DNA of 64,000 nucleotides from contig JACEVL010000210.1 of NCBI GenBank assembly GCA_020284085.1, forward strand, positions 209,001-273,000, written 5' to 3'. Within the stretch, counting starts at the first letter, position 1. Each line of letters starts with the position of its first letter. Below, piece by piece: positions 1 through 11,267 of this stretch. The stretch comes from Aporrectodea caliginosa (lineage: Eukaryota > Annelida > Clitellata > Crassiclitellata > Lumbricidae). The notes beneath the pieces are model-generated. The model saw only the letters and a program-made list of their open reading frames with translations. It had not been told where the DNA came from and did no database searches. A program made the position numbers and the translations under genes.

Positions 1-47
1 GTACAAAATAATAAAAAAAAACACTTTTAAATGTACATTGTTTCTTT

Positions 48-492
48 ATGATGGCTATTGTTATCGCACATTGGATTGTACGTGGCATTAGAGCAAATCT
101 ATATCAGCTTAAAAACTATTTAAATCAATCAAAACATTTACCAGACATTATATGTCTGCAAGAAACATTTTTAAAAGAAAAAAATCCAACACCTGCATTT
201 GACAATTATAATGTTATTAGAAAGGATAATACTAAACACAGTAGGGGGGGGACTAGCCACCATGATTAAAACTGGAATTAGTTTCACATTATTGGACATA
301 GATCAAATAAATAATGTCGAAATTTTGGGCATAAAAATTAAAACTGAAAATGGTCATTTGGAAATTATAAATACATATATTAATCCAGAAAATAAAATAG
401 CTAAAACCGAAATTGAAAAAATATTCCCACTTAAAAGAGCCATCATTCTAGGAGACAACGTTCAACACGAGATAAGAACGCCGAGTTGTTGA
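48..492 (+). pseudogene. LINE endonuclease (APE-like) N-terminal fragment
   Basis: This is a relic of the apurinic-endonuclease-like domain of a non-LTR retrotransposon, the part that nicks target DNA. The frame opening with ATG at 48 reads a family-like start, with a DIICLQETFL motif carrying the catalytic glutamate. It shifts frame at a run of eight G at 244-251. The second frame continues with RGGGLA-like, EILGIKI, INTYINP and ILGD motifs, the usual order in these nucleases. The canonical GDFN box reads GDNVQ and coding ends near 490, so the copy is truncated and dead. No RT domain follows. The clade is not resolved. It could be an RTE- or jockey-type element. Confidence 0.7.
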
Positions 493-1579
493 AAATCACA
501 AGATCTATCAACAAGACAAAGTTTTCAAATGTCGTCAAGTGTTTTCGACAAACCAGCCAGAACGCAGTGGCAAGAATCATAGAAAACGGAGGAGGTTTAA
601 AGTACAATCTTTATCTATAATAGGCTTATTATTTACATAATTTTCTTTCAAATAATGATAATAGCAGCTAAGCATTCATATCGAATTACATCAAGATCGT
701 TCCGAGACCTCATAAAATATGTAAACTGATCATGCCCTATCGTGTCATATAGCCTACTAGCCATTGTATAATAAAGTAGGCCTACAAGTGTTGATAACGC
801 GTAGATATCTTCCCTATTAAGGAGTCATAATAAGGAACTTTCAGGGCAAACTTAAATTCAGAAGGAACGTTATATAACCAGTCTGACACTTGGTTAATGG
901 TTATGGCCATTAGGCAGTAAGTAATTTCCCATGAAAAGCCTTAACGGAGGTTGAAGCAAATAATCGGTTTCGATCATTGAACGAGATAGATCTCTTACAC
1001 CATAGTTTCGATTAAGAGATTGCATTTAGAGGCATCTCGACGCCTTTAAACAATTTCAGTATTAACTAAAATAATATGCTAAACTTGAAACTGGCCGTAC
1101 TGCTCCAATGCGCTTCGTGGTATAGCATCGAGATCCTTTGCTGATTTGTGTTTGCCGCTTACTGTCACACTTTATTTTTCCAGGTGGAAATTACCATCAT
1201 ATTCAAACATCCAAAGAAACCATTATTGCACACACAATACACACTATTTAATTCACTGCCGCTGGTTTGCCGCTTTTTTTCACAACGTATTTCGCTGACC
1301 GTTCAAATTGTTCTATCCGAGTATTTGCTGTTTTACTCGATTCATAAATTTGCACGTTATAAAGAGCCAGCTGAAAAATGATGACGTTTTATTTTAAAAG
1401 TATGTCAATGGTCTTAATGAAATGTTCAGTTGCGTTTTTCATTTGAATTAGACGAAAGTCCGTATTGGTCGGGTATCATCCACAACCTAAAGAACATATT
1501 TCTTTTATTCTGCACTTACCTGGAACTACGTCTGAGCAAGTTTATTTGGGGTTTGAAATACGTGGTTTTTGCTTTTAGT
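493..1579. other. No gene recognised
   Basis: This AT-rich stretch has no convincing reading frame, tRNA or transposon ends. The longest frame, near 1148-1381, has no recognisable domain and no ATG-led coding character. The last 20 bases, ending in cttttag at 1579, look like a 3' splice site for the frame that follows. Confidence 0.5.
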
Positions 1580-1982
1580 CGTTGTTAAAATTGAAGTGCA
1601 AACTCGTGGTGCAAAATGTACGGCGTCAATGGAATCACGGCTACTTCATGAAAAAATCGAAGATCTTCGAACCAAACCGTTGTCACATGAAACAAATAAA
1701 CTCATTAGTCAACTGAGGAAAGAAGACATAGAAATCCTCAGTTCTCAACTTGACAGAAGGACTGTGGTCGTCTGGATCTGGTGTCGTTCACAAGCAGCAC
1801 TCCAGTATGTTCAGAGGTTGTACGAATCGAATCAGCTGAGAGCTGTAGTCTTTGAAAATATTCAACCATTCACTTCAAAGATGAGCAACATTGATAAGAA
1901 TCAATTCAAGAAAACCATTGGCAAGTTCTTACGAAAGCATTCATCGCAAAGAAAACTTAAAACGTGTAATCAAAATTTATAG
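1580..1982 (+). CDS. Possible exon of an unrecognised protein
   Basis: An open frame follows a pyrimidine-rich acceptor-like sequence ending in AG at 1579 and closes with TAG at 1980-1982. The product is hydrophilic and helical-looking, with a basic C-terminus. Notable pieces are KLISQLRKEDIEILSSQL, RRTVVVWIWCRS and KNQFKKTIGKFLRKHSS. There is no ATG near its 5' end, and the first internal ATG, at about 1629, would give a shorter product. It lies 1 kb upstream of a decayed beta-propeller exon on the same strand and might be an upstream exon of that gene, but nothing in the sequence proves the link. I do not recognise the domain. An adaptor-like domain is a guess. Confidence 0.35.
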
Positions 1983-2388
1983 TATTGGCTTAGATTAATG
2001 AAATGATAATGTCAGCACTGGTTAACAAAATCAGCCACGAATTTATCTGAATAGAGTCAAAATGAATAAAATTAGAGACACTTAAAGTTTGCTATAGAGA
2101 GAAACTTTATCTACCAAGAAAGTCGTCTTTGGTCGCTCTATATTATTATTACGAAGCTACTTAAATTGTGTTTAAGTAGTCTACTTTGCGTGAAATCATG
2201 ACATTAGAAGTAACAAAAAGGGGGCTAGAAAGACAAATGGTGCAAGTTTAAAAGTTAGAGGTGCAACAAAGTCTTGCAGTCATATTGAAGGCATGACAAA
2301 ATGAGATATTCAAAAATAATGACACGAACAGATAGTCAAACAGAGAGCACGTCATTAAATTTTGATGTTGCAAATGAACAGTACAAAT

Positions 2389-2520
2389 TGTATTGTATTG
2401 TATTGTATTGTATTGTATTGTATTGTATCTGTAAATTTATAAAGCGCCTCTCACAGTGAACACCAATCAGAGGCGCTCCCAGTGCGAAAGACTCCGATCG
2501 AAAAGAGTGGTACTCCGAGC
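2389..2520 (-). repeat. SINE/L2-like 3' end with TACAA pentamer tail
   Basis: Read on the minus strand, this has the terminal signature GAGGCGCTTTATAAATTTACAG followed by a run of TACAA pentamers (plus strand TTGTA, 2389-2428). The same 'gagcgcctctga...gcgctataa' tail ends the tRNA-derived SINEs at 4511-4746 and 36596-36795. The tRNA-like head is missing, so this is a 5'-truncated copy. The next 500 bases up to 3034 hold only AT-rich sequence that could be intronic. Confidence 0.55.
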
Positions 2521-3034
2521 GAAAAGAGTGGTGAATAGCGGCTAATTCGAAAGAAAATGTTTTGAAGTCAAAAGGTCGGTTGTGAAACAGTGAAAACCAG
2601 CAGCAGACAAACTCAGAACGATAGACGACAATGCAAGTTAATTTGGGAATTTTAAAAAATATAAAGAAACATACAGTAACAGATTCAACTATCTAAGTAA
2701 CCATCAGCACTCAATTCCAATTCCTATAGGCTATAGTATAATAGAAATATAATGAATGAGTAAAAATAGATAGTTATCAATATATTTATAAATTTGTATG
2801 TTTTGTTTTAGTTGAGAGAGGCATTGAATGACTAAACTTTGCCCATATGCACTTTAATTCTAATCAAATAATAATGATAAAAATAATAAAAATACATAAG
2901 CAAAGGAATCAATTATTGAAAACAACTTAAATAATAATAGTCAATTATAATACGAATAATAATAATTAAAAAATTAAAGATGTATCTTACAGTCACATAC
3001 TTGCATATTAATTATTATTTTGTTTTTATTTTAG

Positions 3035-3973
3035 TCGTGTGTCCGATTTCCATCAAATTCACTAGGAGAATCGAGATGCCAGGAAATGAAGAAATGCATA
3101 GAGTAACTAAACTGCGAAACGAGATCTATGTCCTGTGTCGATCGAATCCTTCTTCTCGTCATGTAATTCTTGTCTTTGAGGATCGAAATCCCTTTCGTTT
3201 TCAGAGGAATATAAAAATAAACTAGATTAAAGAACCCTTTGATATTGGATCCAGTGAGAAGGAAAATTGTCTCTACGTCTCTGAATCAGTGAAGAAATGC
3301 GTCTGGAAGATAACAAGAGAAACAGATGACAAACACAAAATCATCAAATGGCTGACCACTGATTATCTGCCATTGACAATGTCAGTGTCCCGTGATGGTC
3401 AGTTGTTGATGGTCAGTGATTTGTCGTCCATTCTAATGATCTACGGACCAGACGCAGAACTTATTCGTTCTATTCAGTTACCAAGAGAAATGGAGATCAC
3501 TCGTCATGCAGTGGAAACATCCATCGGGAATTTCATCATCATTCATTTCTGTGTGGAAACAGAAGACGATAAATGAGGAGGACAAAGCAGATGTAAAGTG
3601 GGTCGTAAGTGAACTGACCAGAGATGGACAGATGGTCATCCGTCGTTTTATTCCTTCCAGTGAAACTCAACAACTGAGTAATCCTTATTATCTCTCGCTT
3701 GATTTGGACGATCGAGTGTTTGTGGCTGACAGATGGAATGATAGAGTGATTCTCTTGGATTCCGATCTTAAGTGGAATCGAATTCTTTGTCCAACAAAAG
3801 AAGAAGAGGAAGGAGAAACAAAGATCCGAGGGCCATGGAGATTGTATTACGACGACGAAAAGAAGCAACTGATCGTCGGAGGATTTTTCGAAGGGGTTAA
3901 TGTTTGCACTTTAAGTCGAAATGACACTAACTTTTTATTAACAGAATCTGATTCTGACAGATATTTCTTCTAA
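3035..3973 (+). pseudogene. NHL/beta-propeller-like gene exon, disabled
   Basis: This is a single exon-like block coding for propeller-type repeats. It starts after a strong acceptor (tttttattttag, ending at 3034). Visible blade signatures are CLYVSESVKKCVWKI, LLMVSDLSSILMIYG, RVFVADRWNDRVILLDSD and QLIVGGFFEGVNV, which match the hydrophobic-D pattern of NHL or six-bladed propellers. Two lesions break it. One is an in-frame TAG at 3223-3225 just before the first blade. The other is a +1/-1 slip near 3560-3580, where one frame ends at a TGA and the next frame carries on. The C-terminus, ending YFF, and its stop at 3971-3973 are intact. The reading is otherwise well preserved, so loss is recent. 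Function is unknown. Propellers of this kind usually bind proteins. Confidence 0.6.
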
Positions 3974-3985
3974 TGTATTCCAGTA

Positions 3986-4140
3986 TATCCGACCAACATA
4001 CAAAGTGTGTACCGGGGTTCTGCTTTGGTGTGGCGGTCACTCTTTGGGGCACTCCTGCGTATTTTCAAGAGCTCCGTCACTCTACTCTGGACGTGCAGGG
4101 AGGCAGCTGCACGCCAGGGTTATCTTCCATCTGGAACCGG
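3986..4140 (+). pseudogene. LINE ORF2 C-terminal fragment
   Basis: Across two frames this reads SALVWRSLFG, TPAYFQELRHS and an R/A-rich stretch. That resembles the conserved C-terminal segment of CR1/Rex-like ORF2 proteins (compare the better copy at 52990-53221). The frames change within 60 bases, so it is a decayed scrap directly abutting the propeller pseudogene. From 4141 to 4438 I see nothing further. Confidence 0.4.
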
Positions 4141-4438
4141 CGATGTTTTTATTGCTATGAAGACAATTCTTTTTGTCGCCATTTTCGAATTTTTCCATCA
4201 GCTTTTACCTCAAATACAAAACGATCGCTTTATTTCCCACCCAAACGTTTCACATTATCATTGTTTGCCATATTGTTTACTCCGGAAATTGGCTGCTCGA
4301 CATCATGAATTAAGAAAAAAATTAATCGAAGAAGCCGAATTTAATCGATTAAAATTTTTGACGAGTAATTGATTGATTAATCGTTAACATTCGCATCCCT
4401 AAATATTATTAATATTGAAAACAATAATATTGATTACA

Positions 4439-4488
4439 ACTGCGGGTGGCTCGGTCGCATTATAAACGTGGAGTACAATACAACACAC
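4439..4488 (+). repeat. 3' end of SINE family B
   Basis: The sequence ctgcgggtggctcggtcgca and the following ttataaacgtggagtac match the 3' end of the minus-strand SINE at 16085-16225. The tRNA-like head is absent. The tail runs into an ACAAT-rich stretch, in which the next SINE starts. Confidence 0.6.
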
Positions 4489-4510
4489 AATACAACACAT
4501 CACAATACAA

Positions 4511-4746
4511 CTGGGGCGCGGTGGTTTAGGGATATGTTCGGTGCCTTGCAGCTGGAAGGTTGCGGGTTCGAATCCACCTCAAAGTCGCCGCGTAGGGACC
4601 CTGGGCAAGTCCTTCACTCGCAATTGCTCATGCGCTTCGGCGTGAAACTCCGATTCAGCGTTCGCGCAGTAGTCGGGAGCGCCTCTGAATGGGAAATCTG
4701 GTAGGGGCGCTATAACAAGTGTTCAAATACAATACAATCCAATACA
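4511..4746 (+). repeat. tRNA-derived SINE, family A, with AATAC tail
   Basis: The head carries an A-box-like element (gtggtttaggg, about 4521-4531) and a perfect B-box, ggttcgaatcc, at 4565-4575. This is the arrangement of an internal RNA polymerase III promoter inherited from a tRNA. The body has the block cctgggcaagtccttcactc. The 3' end reads ggggcgctataa followed by AATAC pentamers. A minus-strand copy is at 36596-36795. It is not a functional tRNA gene because no full cloverleaf can be folded. The tail matches the 3' end of the LINE that ends near 27030, its likely source of reverse transcriptase. Confidence 0.85.
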
Positions 4747-5522
4747 AAAATGAAAATAAATTAGGCTTAATGTAAACACCCTTAAATTACATTTATCGAC
4801 GCTATAATTTTGGTGAATCGTTAGCAAATACAATGAAATCCTTGTAGAAAGCTCCCTATCGATATCAACGGCCTTTTAAGCCCTGAAATATTGTTAAATT
4901 CCTTCAACATCCAATCTCTGAAGATACCTAACACATGTCTGTAAGCTGGCGATTATTGAATTAGTTACTGTTTAACGACGCTGTGTCATAAAAACGTGAT
5001 CAGCGTCACTCTACTCTTTTACTAAGGCTTGAGACTGGCACTGAGACTCGTTGCATAAATCCTCTGTCCCTGACCAATGGAGGTCTAGTTGCATTACTTC
5101 TATCCCTAAGATCCTTTGCCCTGCCACTGAGGCTGATTACCGACCCATTTCCATAGTATTATGCAGACTGTTAGAAAAACTTGTAGTGCGCCTATATATT
5201 TATCCAATCCTCACCAATCACGAACTGAACATTTGCTGACCAATTCGCCTTCAGGCCATCTGGATCTACCTCTGCCGCTCTTACAGTTACAGCCATTTCT
5301 GACTTCATTCTCAACTCATTTAATTCTGAACCCTATATATCCTTGTGATTTCTCTAGATTTCTCTAAGGCCTTTGATACTATCAGACACTCATAATTGGC
5401 TGAGCTGCCTATCCCAGCTAATAATTATATTCAACTGGATTATATTATCTCCCTCCTCAGCAATCGTAGTCATTGCACCAAGTTTTGTGGCCTGTTATCT
5501 TCTGGCTGACATTTATGCCAGC

Positions 5523-6815
5523 CAGGGATGGGAAAATTACACAGTTTAATGTAATTGATTTACAAATTACAAATTACTTTGGAAAATATAATTGAATTAG
5601 AAATTACAAAATACTTTTGAAATTTGCTCGAAATTACAAATTACATATTACGTAATTACGGTAATTTCAATTACATCAAATTACAAATTCCATAAATAAT
5701 TTGGATCAAGAAATTCAGGCAGGAAGTAAATGCTTTATTTCCACTGTTAATTTATATTGCAGTGTTTGAAGTTGTTTATTTAATTTTCTTAAAGAAGTGG
5801 CAACTGCTCGAGCAAGGTACCCGATAACCGGCGTCTGGTCGACCTTACAATCATGCTTGCAAAGCTATAATGAGCCTGTCTAACAGCGCAGATGAAGAAA
5901 ATTAAAACATTAAATCCTATAAATTATGGCTTTACAGTTGGGTTGCTATGAAGCCTAATTAGTTTCTTCCTTCACTTTTCCTTATCAACCAAAACAGTGT
6001 CAACAGACACTTCTTAAAATGAGACAAACAATATCACACAGTAAGACTGACACAGTGATTACAAACTTTGTGATAAAGGAATGCATTCTTTGTCAATCGC
6101 TGAGCAACCGGAATTTAACAAACGTGTAGGCCTAACTGGTCTCAACTCAGATGCCACAGTCGTGGCCCGAGATACGCTAGGTCGACGAATAGGTGATGCA
6201 GTCGAGAACAGAATGAAATTAAAGAAGAATTATTCTTATCCGAACAACGATTTGTCTGCACGACTGCAGATGTATGGTCTACAGAGCATAGAAGTTACAT
6301 GGGAGTAACTTGTCACTGGATCGATGCATCTACATTTGAGCGAGCGACGCTCAGTGCCTTAGCAAGTAGACGTTTTGTTGGATCACACACGCATGATGGA
6401 GTAGCGCAACTGATCTGTGTAGGCCTAATACATAACGAATTCTGTCTGAGACATGACAAAATTGTTGCTACCATTTCTGACAATGGCTCCAGTATTGTGA
6501 AATCATTCAAACTTCAAAGAGATCAATGTTGCTATAATTCATTCCAGAGATAGACCTACTGTATTGATGATGATGAAGATGAGGATAAAAGAAAGATGCT
6601 TTCAAAACTGCTTTGGTTGTGGAGTCTCGAGATTTAGCTCTAGTTTTCTTTTCAAAGTAATTTGATTTTCAGGATGTAATTTGAAATTACAAATTACATG
6701 AAAAAATGTAATTCAATTACAAATTACAAATTACATTGATGCAGAGCAACAAATTACAATTGTAATTCGAATTACGTAATTTCAATTACATCAATTAAAT
6801 TACTGCCCATCCCTG
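5523..6815 (+). mobile_element. hAT transposon with CAGGGATGGG termini
   Basis: The element begins cagggatggg and ends with its exact complement cccatccctg. It is flanked by the 8-bp duplication atgccagc at 5515-5522 and 6816-6823. A CAGGG-type terminus with an 8-bp target duplication defines the hAT superfamily. About 200 bp at each end are filled with AATTAC/GTAATT motifs, probable transposase-binding subterminal repeats. The 1,293-bp interior holds a degenerate transposase. It interrupts a LINE reverse-transcriptase relic. Confidence 0.9.
6081..6553 (+). pseudogene. hAT transposase fragment (ZBED-like)
   Basis: Two overlapping frames preserve typical hAT catalytic-domain blocks. The upstream one has LSIAEQPEFNKRV and a C/R-rich segment. 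The downstream one has MGVTCHWIDASTFER, FVGSHTHDGVAQLI and KIVATISDNGSSIVKSF. The last resembles the TDNGSN-V-K box that carries a catalytic aspartate in hAT/ZBED proteins. Frameshifts near 6125, 6300 and 6420 and loss of both the BED finger and the C-terminal dimerisation region make it inactive. It lies inside its own terminal repeats, so it is the element's own former gene. Confidence 0.75.
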
Positions 6816-6900
6816 ATGCCAGCATAATACAGGGTTCTAGCATCAAGGGCAAGAGCTGACCATCATTATCAGACTATCTATGCAGTCATGCACTCGTCTT

Positions 6901-7540
6901 GGCTAGCTTACTGCGGCTGCCTACAGAAATCAGAGCTTCCATCTTCAGCTCCAGTTGAGCGTCTCTTTAGCACTGATTTGATTCCCTTAGCAGGCGTGGC
7001 GTCTTGGCTAGGATGTTGTACAGTTAGACATCTGGTTTCTAGTTGACCTAATTTTCTTATCCTAATAATCGTTTTCTCTATACCTAAATTATTTTTGACT
7101 TTGCATGTAATGCGCTGAGCGTTTGCTTGCGTTTGATAAAGAACACACTTACTTAAAAAATCATGTTAAAACACTTGACTGATGGACTGATGTCAGGTAA
7201 GATCGACGCCAACCGTTACGGCTCTGGCAGCCACAAGATGTCGATAAACGCTTGAAACTAATACCATCATTAGTTTCTTATTAGAAACCTTTATATTGCT
7301 CATTCAGAAGATATATTCGCAAGTTTCGTCTAACCGCCAGCTTTAACTGTACAAGAAATCGATATTAACGAACCTGGAAACCATAAGATGTCGCTACACA
7401 CTCGGTTTTAAATTTACCATTAGTTTCTTATTAGACACCTTTAAATTGTTTATTCAGACGATATATAGTATGCAATTTTCGTTTAATCCGTAGCTTTCCA
7501 TTCCCTCAACAGTTGTAAAGTGAGGTCGAATATCAACGGC
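6901..7540. other. Copies of an old dispersed repeat, no gene
   Basis: No coding sequence is evident. The stretch holds at least two degenerate copies of a unit recognisable by 'ggc...agcca(c/t)aagatgtcg(t/a)taaac' and, about 60 bp later, 'ttagacacctttaaat' (near 7210-7290 and 7370-7450). Similar units recur near 7920, 10846, 12045, 17450, 18330, 20750, 21080 and, inverted, 21455. Confidence 0.5.
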
Positions 7541-7551
7541 CCTGGCAGCCC

Positions 7552-7913
7552 GGTGTCACGACACTTCGTCTACCGACATTTCGTCTACAAAGTTATTTTA
7601 TATTGTCACTTTAAAATGGAAGCTGGATTGATGAAAACATCCCTGTGTTGAAATAGAAGCTGGCTTGATTGAAATAATTTTTCCAGTAAATACATGTAGA
7701 AGCTGGAAGTCAACCTGGATGCATGAATGAAAATAAGTTTCCATTCAATAGAAGCTGGATTGATGAAAATAATCTTGTCAGTAATTAGAAGCTGGATTCC
7801 TGAGAATATTTAGCACGTCTTAGCGAAACTATAAGAAAGCGGCCTCTGTTGATTAGCCGTAATGGATAAAGATACACTTGTAGACGAAGTGTCGTAGACG
7901 AAGTGTCGCGGAA
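7552..7913. mobile_element. Small TIR element with doubled cgacacttcgtctac ends
   Basis: The left end has two tandem copies of a 15-mer, cgacacttcgtctac (7559-7573) and cgacatttcgtctac (7574-7588). The right end has the same pair inverted (7880-7908). The 11-bp sequence cctggcagccc flanks it on both sides (7541-7551 and 7914-7924), a plausible target duplication. The interior is non-coding and contains about five loose repeats of agaagctggattgatgaaaa. Related agaagttggattgat blocks, inverted, occur near 54930-55030. It is a non-autonomous MITE of uncertain superfamily. An 11-bp duplication would fit Mutator-like elements. Confidence 0.65.
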
Positions 7914-8237
7914 CCTGGCAGCCCACAGATGTCATTAAACCACTCAAACCGGTTACTCCTAAATCCCTCTAAAACACAGCTCATTTGGTTAGGCAACTTC
8001 AGAGTATCAACTTTCCTCAACTTACCCTGCTCTTTCTTCACATAACCTTTTCCCTCACAGTTCGTGATCTAGGACTAACATGTACTCTTGACTCTGAGCT
8101 TACTGTGTATCAACATGTGAACCTGGCTGTGAAAGTGCGCAAAACGGGTGTGAGTAATATATATAATTTGTAACAAATGTTATAAAGGTGTCTAATATTA
8201 GTACACGTATTGAGTGTTACCAGAGCGTTGTAATTAT

Positions 8238-8457
8238 AATAATAATAATCTTTTCTTTATTAAGCGCCTGACAAACGCACTGCGCTGTACAATTACATGT
8301 TATGCAATTTAAATCTTAACTACTAACAGAACAGACAGCCTGCAATACAACGGCGCTAATAGCAGCCTACAAAGCATATCCACCCTACGGGACTCGAACT
8401 TGGTACCTCTCGCTCTCTACGCCAGATGTTATCCAATCCGTTATCGGGCCCTCCCAA
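8238..8457 (-). repeat. tRNA-derived SINE, family C
   Basis: On the minus strand a tRNA-like head with a B-box-like gttcgagtcccg is followed by a common body (ggctgctattagcgccg; aggctgtctgttctgttagt) and a 3' end gcgcttaataaagaaaag with an ATT tail. Other copies are at 9376-9662, 16673-16915 and 21163-21315. This is the most diverged of the full-length copies. Stretches 7925-8237 and 8458-9375 around it contain only old repeat debris and no convincing gene. Confidence 0.8.
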
Positions 8458-9375
8458 GCGTCATTGATAAGTTTAATTATTTAACTGTTAGTCGCAGTTG
8501 CTGGCAGATGCGCTTTTGGCAGTTTGGGCGGAAGAATGAGTCAATTTAGACAGCTTTCAATCGTTTTATTCTTCGCTCTATATTCGTCTCAGCGTAAAAC
8601 TACTAACATTCATCGAAGGTAATTGCTAGCATGAACGGAAACGACGAATATATAGCAGCTGAAAAAAACGTTTTAAAGGTGTTTAATATTAGTATACGTA
8701 ACGAGAGTTACCGAAGATTTGTCGTTGCCAGTTTATTGATAAGTTTCTCTTATAATTGACGTTATATAAATGGGAGGCCAAACTGTAGTTTTAGCTTAAG
8801 AAATTATTCAACTGTTAATTGGATGTTCTGCCCATCCGTCAAAGGCCAGATGTGCTTTTGGCAGATTATGCCGAAGAATGAGCTCTCTTTAGACACCTTT
8901 AAATCGTTATTTTCGTAGTTCAAAATACCGACCTGTTACAACTTCTGAAAGCAACGTGATGCGACAAAAAACAATATTATTGTTATTATTTATTACTCAA
9001 AGGTTTAACGTCGCCTTATGACATCAAATGCCGAAGACGACAATTCACAATGTATACCATACAATGAAAACGAGAAATTTAACGTCCAAACGACACCATT
9101 TAAAGGTGTAGAAATAATTCCTTACAATGTCACAAAATTCAATGTTAAACGACATAAAGTAATGCATCGGTTAGGCCTACTTTCTGTGATACACACACTG
9201 TGATTAAATGATTCGATACTAATTTAATTATAATAATATCATGACGTTAGATTCTTATTCTACTTGTACTCTTTTAAATGATTATTTATTATTTTCAGTT
9301 TAACGTCATCTAGTGACAACATTCACTATTTGCCATTATACTTTTTTGGAATAAAAATTTGATAAAAACAGCATA
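8458..9375. other. No gene; old repeat debris
   Basis: Two segments near 8510-8600 and 8850-8925 share 'gcgcttttggcag...gaagaatgag...tttagaca', so they are diverged copies of one repeat. A short ATG frame at 9018-9203 consists of reiterated 'aatttaacgt' and 'aacgacac' phrases and has no domain, so I do not treat it as a gene. Confidence 0.5.
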
Positions 9376-9378
9376 ATA

Positions 9379-9446
<68 letters not shown>

Positions 9447-9662
9447 TCTTTGCTTTAATTTAGCGCCTGACAAATGCACTGCGCTGTACATTTACATGTT
9501 ATGCAATTGAAACAATCTTAACTAGTTAACTACTAACAGAACAGACAGCCTGTAATACACGGCGCTAATAGCAGCCTACAAAGCAAATCCGCCCAACGGG
9601 GCTCGAACTCGGTACCTCTCGCACTCTTCGCCAGATGTTATCCAACGCGCCACCGAACGCCC
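9376..9662 (-). repeat. tRNA-derived SINE, family C, with long ATT tail
   Basis: This is a second copy of the family at 8238, nearly identical to the one at 16673. The head, with B-box-like gttcgagcccc, lies at the right. The tail at the left is an expanded TAA run of about 70 bp (9376-9445). The expanded tail suggests these SINEs seed the many ATT microsatellites in the window. Confidence 0.85.
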
Positions 9663-10455
9663 CCCCACAAACACTAAATGATATAGGTAATTCACAAAGT
9701 CGGCCTTTTACCCGTATACTGTTCAAGCATCCAATACACTCAAACGTAAGTTTCATTAAGTAAAAAAATATTTGGCACATACGTATTACAATTGCTTAAA
9801 GTTTGTTTTCAACATGTTCATTGAGACACTACAAGTACAACTACAATAATATTACAACTAATAAGGAAAATGTAGTTGTAATATTATTGTTGAACGTGAT
9901 GCTTGTTTTATATAGGAGTAGGAATGATTTTAAAAGAGGTGTTTAAAATCAGCAACTGGCGTCGGCAAACTTTCGAGTTACAGTGTTGCTGCGTCGTGGA
10001 GTCAACCATTTCTTTTATGCATTAGCGTCCGGTATTTAACCAAATTTTGTGGCGACTTCGACCGATGATTTAGAAATTACTTTATCTTACAACGCATGTT
10101 ATTAGATGCGCTCCTGATATTAAGAAACGTAGACATTTTATTTTCTGGTTGAACGACACCATTCACACTTTCGAGTGGCGCTTTAGAAGTTTGGAGTTGC
10201 ATTTAAGATTTTCTGGTGGGGTCGATAGATAAATGGCCTGAAGAGCAGAACATCAAGAAGGAAGCGGAATCTAATCCCACTCAGCCTTCCACTCGGCAAA
10301 TGGCGCTTGTAAAATGAGCAGTAGGACAAATGGGCGCCTTGCATGGCTGCCATACAGTTAAATTCGACTCTTGTTAAACTTGTCATGGTGTGTTACTACT
10401 GTGTCATGTAATGTTACTGAGTAGGCCTACTTCTCAGTCGAAATTAATAAAGAAG
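9663..10455. other. No gene; one short hairpin
   Basis: Nothing coding is evident. A perfect 16-bp stem, caataatattacaact at 9844-9859 and its complement at 9874-9889 with a 14-nt loop, sits at the left. The rest is unique-looking AT-rich DNA. Confidence 0.45.
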
Positions 10456-10457
10456 AA

Positions 10458-10559
<102 letters not shown>

Positions 10560-10913
10560 TTTAAATAATACAAATAGCTAACACATTTGAATCACATTTT
10601 GATGCAATATCAACATGAAAATACTGCATACACTTCGAACAGCGTTTCTACATGTACAGCCCGTATTCCGCGTACAAGCAACTTATTTTCCAGGTATGCT
10701 ACTGTGAAAACTGTTTAGAGAAATTTCTTTCCATCGGAGTCAACGGCCTTTGAAGCCATGAATTGCCGTTAAACTGTTGCTAACCGAACTTTTAAATTCA
10801 TTTGGGATTGTCTACTGTTCAGTTCAGTGCTCTGCTGAGGTCGATCGCAAGATGTCGTTGAAACTGTAGGCCCTAAACAGCTTACATTAAACACCTTTTA
10901 AAAACTTCAGTTT

Positions 10914-11267
10914 TTGAAATATTAGTCATCAGACTCCGTGGGGACCTTAGTAACTGTTCGCTGTGACATATTGGCGATTCAGAATGCCGTGTGGGATTAG
11001 ATCAATTATTATTTTTTGAGGACTCTTGAATATTACGATGTTTTTTCAATGCGTATCGGATTATTCAGTTATCATCGTGTGCAAAATCTTTTGAAATATT
11101 AGTCATCAGACTCCGTGGGGACCTTAGTAACTGTTCGCTGTGACATATTGGCGATTCAGAATGCCGTGTGGGATTAGATCAATTATTATTTTTTGAGGAC
11201 TCTTGAATATTACGATGTTTTTTCAATGCGTATCGGATTATTCAGTTATCATCGTGTGCAAAATCTT
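10914..11267. repeat. Exact two-copy tandem duplication, 177-bp unit
   Basis: Positions 10914-11090 and 11091-11267 read identically base for base, starting ttgaaatattagtcatcaga and ending gtgtgcaaaatctt. The unit is non-coding. Perfect identity implies either a very recent duplication or an assembly or read-merging error. Confidence 0.95.

Larger units (their letters stand above)
5051..6900 (+). pseudogene. LINE reverse transcriptase relic split by a hAT insertion
   Basis: The first part (5051-5514) reads the N-terminal RT blocks of a CR1/jockey-like ORF2. PDQWRSSCITSIPK and ADYRPISI are in one frame. FLDFSKAFDTI, the box with the first catalytic aspartate, is in others. After the hAT element (5523-6815) the coding resumes at 6824 with an IIQGSSI-like piece, the counterpart of the usual GVPQGS box. 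Several frameshifts and stops make it non-functional, and the YADD box is not recognisable. The hAT insertion is younger than the LINE. Confidence 0.6.
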